Shown: positions 8,657 to 16,139, counted from the stretch's first letter. The stretch is DNA of 34,135 nt from Synergistaceae bacterium (GCA_031290815.1 JAISLO010000123.1:1-34135), one strand, 5' to 3'. Notes: a model not told the origin generated them from the letters alone. Numbers and translations are program-made.

Positions 8657-10186
8657 TTATTCCGCTCTTTTTATCGTGCGGAGGGGGAGAGACCCATCCG
8701 TCCGTCCCTTCCAATCAAGTTTCTTCGACACGCCATAGTAGGTGTTTTCTTGGTACAAGAATATGCGCGGAGCATCCGCTATGACGCGCTTCTGGATCTC
8801 GGCGTAAATCTGTCGTCTACGCTCCTGATCGCTGGAGGAGCGCGATTCGTCCAGGAGCGCATCCACATCTGGGTTGCCGTAAGTGGAGTAGGGCTCTCCA
8901 GAGCGGAGCACCGCGAAGATAGCGGCATCGGCGTCCATCGTGTTTGTGCTGCTCCAGCCGAGGGTGTACATTGGAGACTGTTCACCAGTCGGAACGATAG
9001 TGCGGTATACGCCGCTCTCCACGTTGTTCACTTTGACCTTGACGCCAACCTGTTTAAGCTGTTCGGCTATCGCCTGCGCGACATCCGTGTTTTTCATGTA
9101 CCAGTTGACTGTGTCTAGTGTCGCTTCAAAACCGTTGGGGTAACCGGCGTCGGAGAGAAGCTTCCTCGCTTTTTCGGGATCGTAGGAATAACCCTCCGGT
9201 TCGCCCGCATAGCCGAAGTCCTTTGGACCTATCAGGCTGTTCGTCGCCACCGCCGCGCCTTGCAGTATGTTTTTTACAATGCCGTCCACGTCGACGGCGT
9301 GGTTCAACGCTTGCCGCACCTTGACATTATCGAACGGGCTCACGTTGGTCTTGAAACCGACGTATACGGTGTTGCCGCCGCGCTCGACTACCGATAGTTT
9401 GGCCGTGGAGGAATCCTCGATTTGACTCCTGAACTCCGGAGGGACGGCGGTAATGATGTCGGCTTCTCCGTTGATCAGCGCGCTCACCCTGGTTGCGGCC
9501 TCCGGTATCGCTTTGAACGTTACTTCCTCGACCTCCGGCTTGTCTCCCCAATAGCTTTCGTTGATAACAAGGGTAACGCTGCTGCCCTTATCCCAGTTTT
9601 TCAGTTTATAAGGGCCTGTGCCGACAGGATTCTGAGCGAATTTCTCCTGCCCAACCTCGCCGGCGTACTTGGGGGGTACCACCTCGGTCGGGTAGCGGTT
9701 GAAGCGTATTGGAATAAGCGGATCCGGAGCGTTTGTTATCACATGTACGGTCGTGTCGTCGACGGCCTTTACCTCTTTGACGGTCGTGATATAGCTGCGG
9801 GTGGGCGCGTTATTGGCCGGATCCAGGACTCTGTCGATGGAATACTTCACGGCCTCGGCGTTGAACGGTTCTCCGTTCGTGAACGTCACGCCTTCTCTCA
9901 GTTTGAACTCCCACGTCGTATCGTCCAGTTGCTTCCAGCTTAACGCAAGCCCGGGCTCCAGTTTCTCATCCAGATTCCGTCTGACAAGCGTCTCGAAAAT
10001 GTTGTCGACGACCTGCGCGCTTTCCGTGAGAAAACCTGGATCAAGTCCGACTATGTCGAACGGACGCGCTATGACTATTTTCAGACCCTTCGCATCTCCG
10101 GACGCTGCCTCCGCCGTCCCGAATCGAACCCCGAACGACGCGATCGCCAATACGACGATCAATAACCGAATAAACCTACTTTTCAT
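8657..10186 (-). CDS. dppA: Family 5 extracellular solute-binding protein (DppA/OppA-like)
   Basis: 509 aa. The signal peptide has MKSRF, then a hydrophobic core and an A-E-A-A cleavage region near residue 28. There is no lipobox Cys, so it is a soluble periplasmic protein. Seen: the family 5 features SFDIVGLDP-like start, LAESWEQ-like LALSWKQLDDTTWEFKLREGVTFTNGEPFNAEAVKYS, NPVGTGPYKL, QALNHAVDVDGIV, and the C-terminal RIFLYQENTYYGV. Start ATG 10186 is preferred over TTG 10192 because AGGGGTG lies 7 nt upstream. It captures the substrate for DppBCDF. Family 5 proteins bind peptides, nickel chelates, opines and other amino-acid derivatives. Confidence 0.92.
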   Translation of the reverse strand: MKSRFIRLLIVVLAIASFGVRFGTAEAASGDAKGLKIVIARPFDIVGLDPGFLTESAQVVDNIFETLVRRNLDEKLEPGLALSWKQLDDTTWEFKLREGVTFTNGEPFNAEAVKYSIDRVLDPANNAPTRSYITTVKEVKAVDDTTVHVITNAPDPLIPIRFNRYPTEVVPPKYAGEVGQEKFAQNPVGTGPYKLKNWDKGSSVTLVINESYWGDKPEVEEVTFKAIPEAATRVSALINGEADIITAVPPEFRSQIEDSSTAKLSVVERGGNTVYVGFKTNVSPFDNVKVRQALNHAVDVDGIVKNILQGAAVATNSLIGPKDFGYAGEPEGYSYDPEKARKLLSDAGYPNGFEATLDTVNWYMKNTDVAQAIAEQLKQVGVKVKVNNVESGVYRTIVPTGEQSPMYTLGWSSTNTMDADAAIFAVLRSGEPYSTYGNPDVDALLDESRSSSDQERRRQIYAEIQKRVIADAPRIFLYQENTYYGVSKKLDWKGRTDGSLPLRTIKRAE

Positions 10187-10232
10187 ACGCAAACACCCCT
10201 GTTCTGTTTTTTTTATTTCACGCTTTTATATT

Positions 10233-11198
10233 TTAAGATTCGATTCCTATCATCGCCGCATAAGTTCCCGGCTCGACCAGCGACGCGCTGTGGATCGACA
10301 AAACATATCCGTTTTGGATCGGACATCGCATTTCCCAGCGGCTGAAGTCGGCCGCCGAGACGCCGCGCATGATCGAGTCTCCCCTATGAACAACGCTTCG
10401 GCAAGGCAAACGCCACAGCAGGAGGCCGCTCTCATCGGCGAAGCGCATATCCACAGCCGAACGAATCCGTATAGCGGTTCCGATTTCGGAGACTCCGCCC
10501 GGCAATTCCGGCAACATGAGCAGCCTCTCCAAGACAGCTCTTACGAAATCCACGTGCGCCGATACGTCTGATTCATTCATGCCTACACCGCCGCCGCTCT
10601 CGTGCAAAATCGCCCTCAAACCACGCCGCGCCAGCTCGCCGATCAACATGCCGCTATCGGGCGGAGCTCGATATATGAAATCAAGGCGGACGCTTTGCGC
10701 TAGTTCCTGAGACCTGTCGTCAGACACCATTGCGAAACGGCACACGTCCAGATATTTCCCGCCGCCGTGCAGATCGAGGAACGTATCCGCGCAGGAGCCG
10801 ACCATATCGGCATACCACATCGCAAAACGTTTACTGAAACCGCAATGATCATCTCCTTCATCTTTAAAGACACGATTCATATTCACGAAGTCGGCCGGAT
10901 TAGAGTTTCGTCCCGCGTAAAAGGCGGCTTGGTTTAAAATTGGAACCAACGCCACAGTCCCCATTTCGAGACACGAAAGATCATCCGCGAGGCGCAAACA
11001 GGCTGCCATACCATCATACTCGTCACCGTGCAATCCGGCCTGCACCCATACGAGCGGACCGCCACGAGCGCCGGCGACGACCACAGCCGGAATCTCCATC
11101 CCTTCAAAAGACAGCCTTAGCCGTAACTTCCCAGGGACAGCGCCCCGCAACGCCGCGCCAAGAGAATTGGAATCTACGACAGTCTTATAACCCTCCAT
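10233..11198 (-). CDS. Succinylglutamate desuccinylase/aspartoacylase family deacylase (M14-like)
   Basis: 321 aa. Zinc-site motifs: GLHGDEYDG (His and Glu ligands) and FLDLHGGG (third ligand His), with HESGGG carrying a likely catalytic Glu. The C-terminal beta domain carries the VHRGDSIM pattern of AstE/AspA proteins. Relatives remove acyl groups from N-acylated amino acids (N-succinylglutamate, N-acetylaspartate, N-acetyl-diaminobutyrate in ectoine use). No signal peptide, so it is cytoplasmic. It is the first gene of the operon, 46 nt before dppA, with AGGAGAG 7 nt before ATG and a strong promoter upstream. Inference: the importer brings in an acylated amino-acid compound that this enzyme opens. 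Confidence 0.85.
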   Translation of the reverse strand: MEGYKTVVDSNSLGAALRGAVPGKLRLRLSFEGMEIPAVVVAGARGGPLVWVQAGLHGDEYDGMAACLRLADDLSCLEMGTVALVPILNQAAFYAGRNSNPADFVNMNRVFKDEGDDHCGFSKRFAMWYADMVGSCADTFLDLHGGGKYLDVCRFAMVSDDRSQELAQSVRLDFIYRAPPDSGMLIGELARRGLRAILHESGGGVGMNESDVSAHVDFVRAVLERLLMLPELPGGVSEIGTAIRIRSAVDMRFADESGLLLWRLPCRSVVHRGDSIMRGVSAADFSRWEMRCPIQNGYVLSIHSASLVEPGTYAAMIGIES

Positions 11199-11229
11199 AA
11201 GTCATCTCTCCTGCATAAGAGATATAAAC

Positions 11230-11266
11230 ATAATAACTATATCATAATACTATGCATTATAATCGC
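11230..11266. repeat. AT-rich near-direct repeats in the dpp promoter
   Basis: Three related units lie in a row on the plus strand: CATAATAACTAT, CATAATACTATG and CATTATAATC. ATAAT and ATTAT also form an inverted pair around the 3' side of the -10. The repeats cover the promoter spacer and start site, as expected for an operator of a substrate-induced operon. Confidence 0.35.
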
Positions 11267-11272
11267 TGTCAA
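11244..11272 (-). promoter_or_regulatory. Strong sigma-70-type promoter of the deacylase-dpp operon
   Basis: On the minus strand: TTGACA (11272-11267), 17-nt spacer, TATTAT (11249-11244), about 45 nt before the deacylase ATG. The -35 is perfect and the -10 matches 5 of 6. Confidence 0.75.
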
Positions 11273-11528
11273 CAACTTCAAGCATGCGCCAAATAACCGC
11301 AGGTTACTGTACCCGCCTTTTTCGATCGATAAAAGGACGGGCCCAGTTATGAACAGGCAGCTTTATTGGAATATAGAGGCGAATCTGTTTCCGTTTCAAA
11401 ATGAAATTCAAGGAGACATACGCATCCTACGACAAAGTGGGATTATTGGGGTTGGAGAACAAAAACAAGTTTGAACTCTCCAGAAAAAGAAACTAATCGC
11501 CCTGATGACTCGTTGATACCAGACTTGG

Positions 11529-12416
11529 CTACAATATGAACGGAATCGGGATCACCAGCGACGCTATTACGAACGGGATCATGGTCGCGATGTTTCTGAC
11601 GAGGATTGCTCGGGATATGTCGGCGGGGAATATTCCGAAGAAGTATCCGGCGTTCTGGCGCAGCGCTCTTGTGAAATAGCCCAGGCCGTTTCCGAGGAGA
11701 AGGGCGAATACCGTCTGGGCCGTGTCGAGGTCGCCGTTCGCCAGTGCGCCGCGCGCTAGCGCCAGAGACGCCGATATGCCGGCAAGCGCCGCCGAGGCGA
11801 CTCCCCAGCCGGCCACGGGGAGCAGGCTCCCGCCAAGCGATTCCTTCAGCAGTCTCTCTATCTCCGGCATTATCAAAAACGCAGATGCGTAGAAGGTCCA
11901 CGCCACCGGCAGGGTGACTAGCAGCCTCCTGTACCACGAAACGGAATAACTTCGAACCTGACCGCCATGATCGGTCTTCGTGGAATCCGTCTCGCTGCCC
12001 CTGGCTTTTACGATTACGAACAAAAAGCGGCCGAAACTGCGCAGTAACAGCGTGAACGCGAATATCCAGCCTGCGGTGCCGGCCATGCCGACGCACAGCG
12101 CCAGGGTGGACGGCCAGCGGCGCAGATACGCCGGAAACGACAGCGAGATCGTCCCCCAGATCGCGCCGTCCCTGGTGACGCTTCCCTCCTCGACCCCGCG
12201 AGCCAGAAGCGCGGCCGCCACCTTCGACGATCCGACCCCCACGGCCAGGGCTGTACCCAGTATGGGCCCGACGCCGATCGTCGTCAGGACCGGTAAAAAC
12301 CTCCCGACCGCCATTTCGGCGAGTTTCAGCCGGAATACTAAATCGCCGACGAGGACTCCGATCAGAATGTTGACCGTCATCATAACCTCGCCGGCCAGAA
12401 GACTGTGCCAGTTCAC
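11529..12416 (-). CDS. Multi-pass membrane protein linked to the BtuCDF-type importer (possible Gate/nucleoside-recognition-like)
   Basis: 295 aa with roughly seven hydrophobic segments: NILIGVLVGDLVF, FLPVLTTIGVGPILGTALAVGVG, a Trp/Phe-rich helix (GTAGWIFAFTLLL), VAWTFYASAFLI, a Gly/Ala helix (GWGVASAALAGISASLAL), and a C-terminal FVIASLVIPIPF. The two half-like sections each contain a G-x-G-x-x-x-G/A helix, reminiscent of Gate-domain (nucleoside recognition) permeases, but the call is weak. Start is GTG 12416, overlapping the BtuF stop as GTGA. The longer upstream frame reads BtuF out of frame and is not real. The coupling shows it is made with the importer, so it may assist cobalt or corrinoid entry or exit. 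Confidence 0.6.
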   Translation of the reverse strand: MNWHSLLAGEVMMTVNILIGVLVGDLVFRLKLAEMAVGRFLPVLTTIGVGPILGTALAVGVGSSKVAAALLARGVEEGSVTRDGAIWGTISLSFPAYLRRWPSTLALCVGMAGTAGWIFAFTLLLRSFGRFLFVIVKARGSETDSTKTDHGGQVRSYSVSWYRRLLVTLPVAWTFYASAFLIMPEIERLLKESLGGSLLPVAGWGVASAALAGISASLALARGALANGDLDTAQTVFALLLGNGLGYFTRALRQNAGYFFGIFPADISRAILVRNIATMIPFVIASLVIPIPFIL

Positions 12417-13324
12417 CCGTCCTTCTCCGATCCGTAAAACATATCGAGCAGCACGGCGCTCCCCTTCTCTATGCCGAGAAGAGACGGCCGGCTCAAATAG
12501 CTCTCGGGGATGAACTCTATCCTGACCGATTTGAGCGCGTCCGACCAGGGTCTCCTCGTGATGTCCTCCATCGTCGCGGCGTTCATCGCGCCCTGCTGCA
12601 CGAGGTAGATGTCGAGCCCGGACTTTACCGTCTCGATCGTCCTCTCGACTCCCCAAGAGGCCAGCGGACTGCCATCCCTGAGCGGTTTCGCGCCGGATGC
12701 CGCGTTGACGCCTCCGGCCAGTTCGATGAGCGAGGCGGCCCATGAATCCGGAGCGCAGGTGCGCAGCTCTTTAGACGTGGCCTCCAGGAACACCCTGGGG
12801 CGGACGCCGTCATGCTGGGCGGCCTCATCCCTCACCCCTTCGATTATCTCCCTGAACCTGCGCTTGGCGCTCTCCGGGTCGAGCCCCAATATCTCGGACA
12901 ACAGCGCAAGATAGTCCTCAAAGCCGTTCCACGAGGGCGGGTCTATCGTGTATACGGCGACCCCGGCGCGTTCGAGGATGATCGCCCTGTTCGGGTCGGC
13001 CCTCTCGTTGAGGGAACGGGTGAACACGATGTCTGGTTTGAGCGCTAGAATCGCCTCGGGCGTAACCCGAGAAGGAAGCCTTGACGCGCCGGGCGCGGAA
13101 TCCAGGTCGTCGTTTTGCGAGACGGCGACGATGGAATCACCCAACCCGAGGGCAATGATATTGTCGGTATGCCCGGGATACAGGGAGACGATGCGCGCCG
13201 CCTCAGCCGAACCCAAGAGAACCGCGAACGAACACATCACCGTAAAACACAGGAGAATCATGTTCCGCGCGGATCTCAGCAAGCGCCCATTGTCACGAAA
13301 ACTCGCGCCGCTTGTGTCATTCAC
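12413..13324 (-). CDS. btuF: BtuF/FhuD-type substrate-binding protein (corrinoid or metal chelate)
   Basis: 303 aa. The N-terminal signal sequence has a long basic n-region, then MILLCFTVMCSFAVLLGSAEA. The mature start RIVSLYPGHTDNIIALGLGDSIVAVS is the classic class III binding-protein opening of BtuF. The LKPDIVF and GVAVYTIDPPSWNGFEDYLALLSEILG segments also fit. Start GTG 13324 overlaps the ATPase stop as GTGA. It is taken as corrinoid-specific only because the operon diverges from corrinoid synthesis genes. An iron-chelate binder is the alternative. Confidence 0.8.
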   Translation of the reverse strand: MNDTSGASFRDNGRLLRSARNMILLCFTVMCSFAVLLGSAEAARIVSLYPGHTDNIIALGLGDSIVAVSQNDDLDSAPGASRLPSRVTPEAILALKPDIVFTRSLNERADPNRAIILERAGVAVYTIDPPSWNGFEDYLALLSEILGLDPESAKRRFREIIEGVRDEAAQHDGVRPRVFLEATSKELRTCAPDSWAASLIELAGGVNAASGAKPLRDGSPLASWGVERTIETVKSGLDIYLVQQGAMNAATMEDITRRPWSDALKSVRIEFIPESYLSRPSLLGIEKGSAVLLDMFYGSEKDG

Positions 13325-14115
13325 TCTGCAATCGCGTGCCACGCCTTTTCACCCCCGCTGGACATGAAGAGTTCGAACGAAACGTCGTAGAGCCTGCTGA
13401 GGATATCCTCGTCAAGCCCGCCGCCTGGGACTATGTCCAAAATCCTCCCCTCCTTTATGACGACCAGGGCGTCTGCGAAACGCGCGGCCAGGTTTATGTC
13501 GTGAACGGCGGAGACGACCAGCTTGCCGGAGGAGGAGAGGTCTTTCATTATCGAGAACATCCTCACGGCGTGCTTTATGTCGCTGGCCGAACTGGGCTCA
13601 TCGAGGAGGAATACCGCCGGATCCTGGGCCAGCAGCATGGCCATGAGCACCCTTCGCATCTCCCCGCCGGAGAGCTTCGACGCCTGCCTGAACAGCAGCG
13701 GCTCGACACCCATGACGCGAGCGGCGTTCAGGACAGCCGCCTCGTCATCCTCCGAACGGCCGGAGACGAGGCCGCCGTGAGGGATGCGCCCCAGCCCTAT
13801 CAAGTCGTGGACGGAGTACGCGATGTCGGCGCCGGAGGTCTGAGGCAGCATTCCAACGATCCGTCCAAGCTCCCTGCGCCTGTAAGTCCCGAGCTCGCGC
13901 CCATAGAGCGTGACACTGCCGTCATACCGCAGAAGCCCGCACAGCGTCCGCAGCAAGGTGGTCTTCCCGCTCCCGTTGGGCCCGATGAGGGCGACCAGAC
14001 GGCCTTGACTCAGGCCCTCCGGACCGCTCGACATGTCCTTCAGCACCTTGCGGCCTCCATAGGAAACAGACAGTCCGCTGAAGCTTATCGCGGGTGCGGG
14101 CGCTCGATCCTCCAT
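13321..14115 (-). CDS. btuD: ABC transporter ATPase, BtuD/FecE type
   Basis: 264 aa from the ATG at 14115. Walker A GPNGSGKTT, Q-loop MLPQTS, signature LSGGEMRRVLMAMLLAQ, Walker B VFLLDEP, and H-loop VSAVHDINLAARFAD, all in the order of BtuD/FhuC-type ATPases. One oddity is the D-loop region, which reads SSASD where relatives have T/S-x-x-L-D. The ATG lies 13 nt after the permease stop. A longer frame to 14157 exists, but its first residues come from the permease gene. It drives the FecCD-type permease. Confidence 0.88.
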   Translation of the reverse strand: MEDRAPAPAISFSGLSVSYGGRKVLKDMSSGPEGLSQGRLVALIGPNGSGKTTLLRTLCGLLRYDGSVTLYGRELGTYRRRELGRIVGMLPQTSGADIAYSVHDLIGLGRIPHGGLVSGRSEDDEAAVLNAARVMGVEPLLFRQASKLSGGEMRRVLMAMLLAQDPAVFLLDEPSSASDIKHAVRMFSIMKDLSSSGKLVVSAVHDINLAARFADALVVIKEGRILDIVPGGGLDEDILSRLYDVSFELFMSSGGEKAWHAIAE

Positions 14116-14128
14116 AGTCACCGGCCGC

Positions 14129-15106
14129 TCAAAAGTTCGACATCCTGCGGCGGGCAAGCAGCCAGCAGAAAAACGGCGCTCCTATCATGGCCGTTATGAC
14201 GCCCACAGGCAGTTCGCCGCACAACTGCGCCGCGCCGTCCGCCGCGGCCATGAGCGCCGCCCCTCCCAGGAAGGAGCAGCAGAGAAGCGGCCTGTGCGTC
14301 GAACCAGTCAACATGCGCATGACGTGCGGCACGACCAGCCCGACAAATCCTATTATGCCGAAGAAGCTGACAGCGACCGCGCTCGACATGGATACGGCGG
14401 AGAGCAGGAGTATTCTCAGGTTTCGCTCGTCCACGCCAAGGGACGCGCCGGCTTCCTCCCCCAGTGAGACGGCGTCCAGGTGGCGGCCGTACAGCCAGGA
14501 CACGAAGAACGAAAACGCCGCGGCTAGCCAGACCGCGAACGCCGAGAGAGGCGACGAGCCCGAAAATCCGCCCATGAGCCACAGGACTATGGCGCCGATG
14601 CGCTCGTCCGCCACCGCCTTGAGGAACGTCACGCCGGCCGACAGAAAAGCGCTCACGATGACCCCGGCCAATATGATATGCACCCTCCCGCCGCCGGCCC
14701 TCTCCGCGATCGCATACACTGCGGCCATGGCGGCCAGGGCTCCGATAAAAGCGGCCGGCACCACTGCCATCACGCTGGAGGAGATAACGAGCGCGCCGCC
14801 GAAAGCCGCGCCCGAGGCGATGCCCAGCGTATACGGCTCCGCCATGGGATTCAGCAGCAATCCCTGAAGCACTACCCCCGCGACTCCCAGCGACGCTCCG
14901 GCCCCGAGGGCGGACAGAAGCCGGGGCAGCCTCACGCTCCGGACGACTATCGCGTCGAGCGACGCCTCGGAATCGAGCGGCAAAAAGGGGTAAAGAAGGG
15001 ATATTACCCTGTGCGGCGGTATGTCCACGTCCCCGGAGAGCATCCGCCACAGCGAGACGCACACTATGACGAGGAGCAGAGCGGCCTCGATCGCTAGGAT
15101 GGACAT
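14129..15106 (-). CDS. btuC: FecCD-type ABC transporter permease (BtuC-like)
   Basis: 325 aa, the family length, with about ten membrane helices. Hallmarks: RLPRLLSALGAGASLGVAG, GLLLNPMAEPYTLGIASGAAFG, HIILAGVIVSAF, IVLWLMGGF, AVSFFGIIGFVGLVVPHVMRML and PVGVITAMIGAPFFCWLL. The open frame extends to 15313, but the ATG at 15106 is chosen because AGGAGG lies 6 nt upstream and the family starts here. It forms the membrane channel of a cobalamin or Fe-chelate importer. First gene of the btu-like operon. Confidence 0.88.
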   Translation of the reverse strand: MSILAIEAALLLVIVCVSLWRMLSGDVDIPPHRVISLLYPFLPLDSEASLDAIVVRSVRLPRLLSALGAGASLGVAGVVLQGLLLNPMAEPYTLGIASGAAFGGALVISSSVMAVVPAAFIGALAAMAAVYAIAERAGGGRVHIILAGVIVSAFLSAGVTFLKAVADERIGAIVLWLMGGFSGSSPLSAFAVWLAAAFSFFVSWLYGRHLDAVSLGEEAGASLGVDERNLRILLLSAVSMSSAVAVSFFGIIGFVGLVVPHVMRMLTGSTHRPLLCCSFLGGAALMAAADGAAQLCGELPVGVITAMIGAPFFCWLLARRRMSNF

Positions 15107-15280
15107 CGCTCGCCTCCTGCGGTACTCGGACGAAATCTCCGGCAGAGATTTCACGCGCGAGTTCCCGGAACCCTGCCGAATGTCCATCCACGCCGTCCGG
15201 GGGAAATATTTTTGGCATCCATGTTCAACATACGCAACATCGTCCACCTCGCAAAACTCCTGAGAAGCGCGGACCAAACC

Positions 15281-15302
15281 AAAAAACGGAACTCCGTCCG
15301 TT
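15281..15302 (-). terminator. Attenuator-like hairpin in the btu leader (minus strand)
   Basis: On the minus strand, AACGGA (15302-15297), 6-nt loop, TCCGTT (15290-15285), then T-run to 15281. It lies about 175 nt upstream of the btuC start with no gene before it, so it would act on the leader of the btu transcript. The stem is short. Confidence 0.45.
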
Positions 15303-15322
15303 CCCGCGGTCAATCCTCGACT

Positions 15323-15351
15323 CTGACTTCTCTAACTTGCGCGAGTATAAC
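15323..15351 (+). promoter_or_regulatory. Candidate promoter of the cbi operon
   Basis: CTGACT (15323-15328), 17-nt spacer, TATAAC (15346-15351). On the minus strand the same bases offer a TATACT -10 (15349-15344), so the two divergent promoters may overlap. It predicts a leader of about 145 nt before cbiC. Confidence 0.5.
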
Positions 15352-15356
15352 ATCAC

Positions 15357-15439
15357 AGCGCCGATTTTTCGCATACTCCGGTGAAATGTGCTAAACTCTA
15401 AGTGGAATAGCGCCTTGACGCAACACTCCGGGGAAGATG
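15357..15439 (+). repeat. Tandem imperfect repeat in the cbi leader
   Basis: Copy 1 (15357-15388) and copy 2 (15409-15439) share, in order, AGCGCC, CGCA, ACTCCGG and GAA-(G)-ATG with small differences between blocks. Copy spacing is 52 nt. Copy 2 leads straight into the first hairpin arm. Confidence 0.6.
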
Positions 15440-15500
15440 GGGAGGAAGCGGCGGCTGTGTGCCGCGCCTCCCCGCTCGGTGTTCATAGGGGGGTTTTTTT
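15439..15500 (+). promoter_or_regulatory. Two-state hairpin: attenuator/ribosome-binding-site sequestrator before cbiC
   Basis: Hairpin A: GGGGAGG (15439-15445) pairs with CCTCCCC (15467-15473), continued inward by GCGGC (15448-15452) with GCCGC (15461-15465). Hairpin B: CTCCCC (15468-15473) pairs with GGGGGG (15488-15493, one G-U pair), followed directly by seven T (15494-15500). A and B share the CTCCCC arm and exclude each other. B looks like an intrinsic terminator. It also hides the only purine-rich ribosome binding sequence (AGGGGGG) 10 nt before the GTG start of cbiC. Confidence 0.6.
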
Positions 15501-15503
15501 ATT

Positions 15504-16139
15504 GTGGATCCTCGGACAATAGAAGAAACGAGCATGAAGATAATTATGTCCGGACTTGAGGAGCGCGGGCTGCTCGGCTCCATTCCGGAAGACCGAAGGC
15601 ATGTAGTAATGCGGGTCATTCACAGCACCGCCGACTTCGATTTCGCAAGCTCTCTTGTCTTTGCAGACGACGCGATGGACGCGGCTCACAGGATGCTAGA
15701 GTCGTGCCCCGTTATCGTGACCGACACGAACATGATAGCCTCGGGCATAAACGGTGCCGCGCTGTCTGAGGCGGGCGGGACGGTGCGTTGTTACATGTCC
15801 GACCCCGACGTGGCCGAAGAGGCCCTGCGCCGGTCGGAGACAAGGGCGTCAGTCAGCATCGAACATGCTGTCAGGGATACTCCCGGCGCGGCGTTCGTGA
15901 TAGGCAACGCGCCGACGGCCCTGCTGCGCCTGTGCAGGCTCGTCGAGGATGGAGCCGCCTCTCCGTCACTTGTTGTCGGCGTTCCGGTGGGATTCGTCAA
16001 CGTAATCGAGTCCAAGGAGGCGCTCATGAACCTCGCCGGAGTCCCGCGCATCGTCTCGACCGGACCAAAGGGAGGGAGCACCGTGGCCGCCGCGATAATA
16101 AACGCGATCCTCTACGGCTGGCTCGGACGTGAAAGATGA
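15504..16139 (+). CDS. cbiC: Cobalt-precorrin-8 methylmutase CbiC
   Basis: 211 aa. It catalyses the C11-to-C12 methyl shift giving cobyrinate. Seen: the DPRTIEETSMKII opening, RVIH with catalytic His40, STADFDFA, PVIVTDTNMIASGI, AFVIGNAPTALLRL, PVGFVNVIESKEALMN, and STGPKGGSTVAAAIINAIL at the end. The GTG at 15504 is needed to include the conserved P-x-x-I-E start. The later ATG (15534) would remove it. First gene of the operon. Its stop overlaps cbiD by 4 nt (ATGA). Confidence 0.95.
   Translation: MDPRTIEETSMKIIMSGLEERGLLGSIPEDRRHVVMRVIHSTADFDFASSLVFADDAMDAAHRMLESCPVIVTDTNMIASGINGAALSEAGGTVRCYMSDPDVAEEALRRSETRASVSIEHAVRDTPGAAFVIGNAPTALLRLCRLVEDGAASPSLVVGVPVGFVNVIESKEALMNLAGVPRIVSTGPKGGSTVAAAIINAILYGWLGRER

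Larger units (their letters stand above)
11199..11528. other. Intergenic region between btu and dpp operons
   Basis: Holds the dpp operon promoter (11244-11272) and its AT-rich repeats. The rest (11280-11528) has no recognised gene. A 41-codon plus-strand ORF (11349-11474) starts 14 nt after AAAGGACGGG and could be a remnant, but has no recognisable similarity. Confidence 0.5.
15107..15503. other. Divergent leader region between btu-like and cbi operons
   Basis: No protein gene. It contains a plus-strand promoter (15323-15351), a minus-strand terminator-like hairpin (15281-15302) in the btu leader, a tandem imperfect repeat (15357-15439) and a two-state hairpin (15439-15500) before cbiC. I searched both strands for the cobalamin-riboswitch core (GCCACTG box, B12 box) and did not find a convincing one. 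Confidence 0.6.

Noticed and set aside
11349-11474. 41-codon plus-strand ORF
   Set aside because: Poorly spaced ribosome binding site and no recognisable similarity. Not enough to call a gene.
12414-12743. N-terminal extension of the btu-linked membrane protein
   Set aside because: It reads btuF in another frame and is Arg/His-rich. The coupled GTG at 12416 is the sensible start.
15345-15500. Classical cobalamin riboswitch before cbiC
   Set aside because: GGTGAAAT near 15380 resembles one core element, but the GCCACTG and B12-box partners are not found at suitable distances on either strand.
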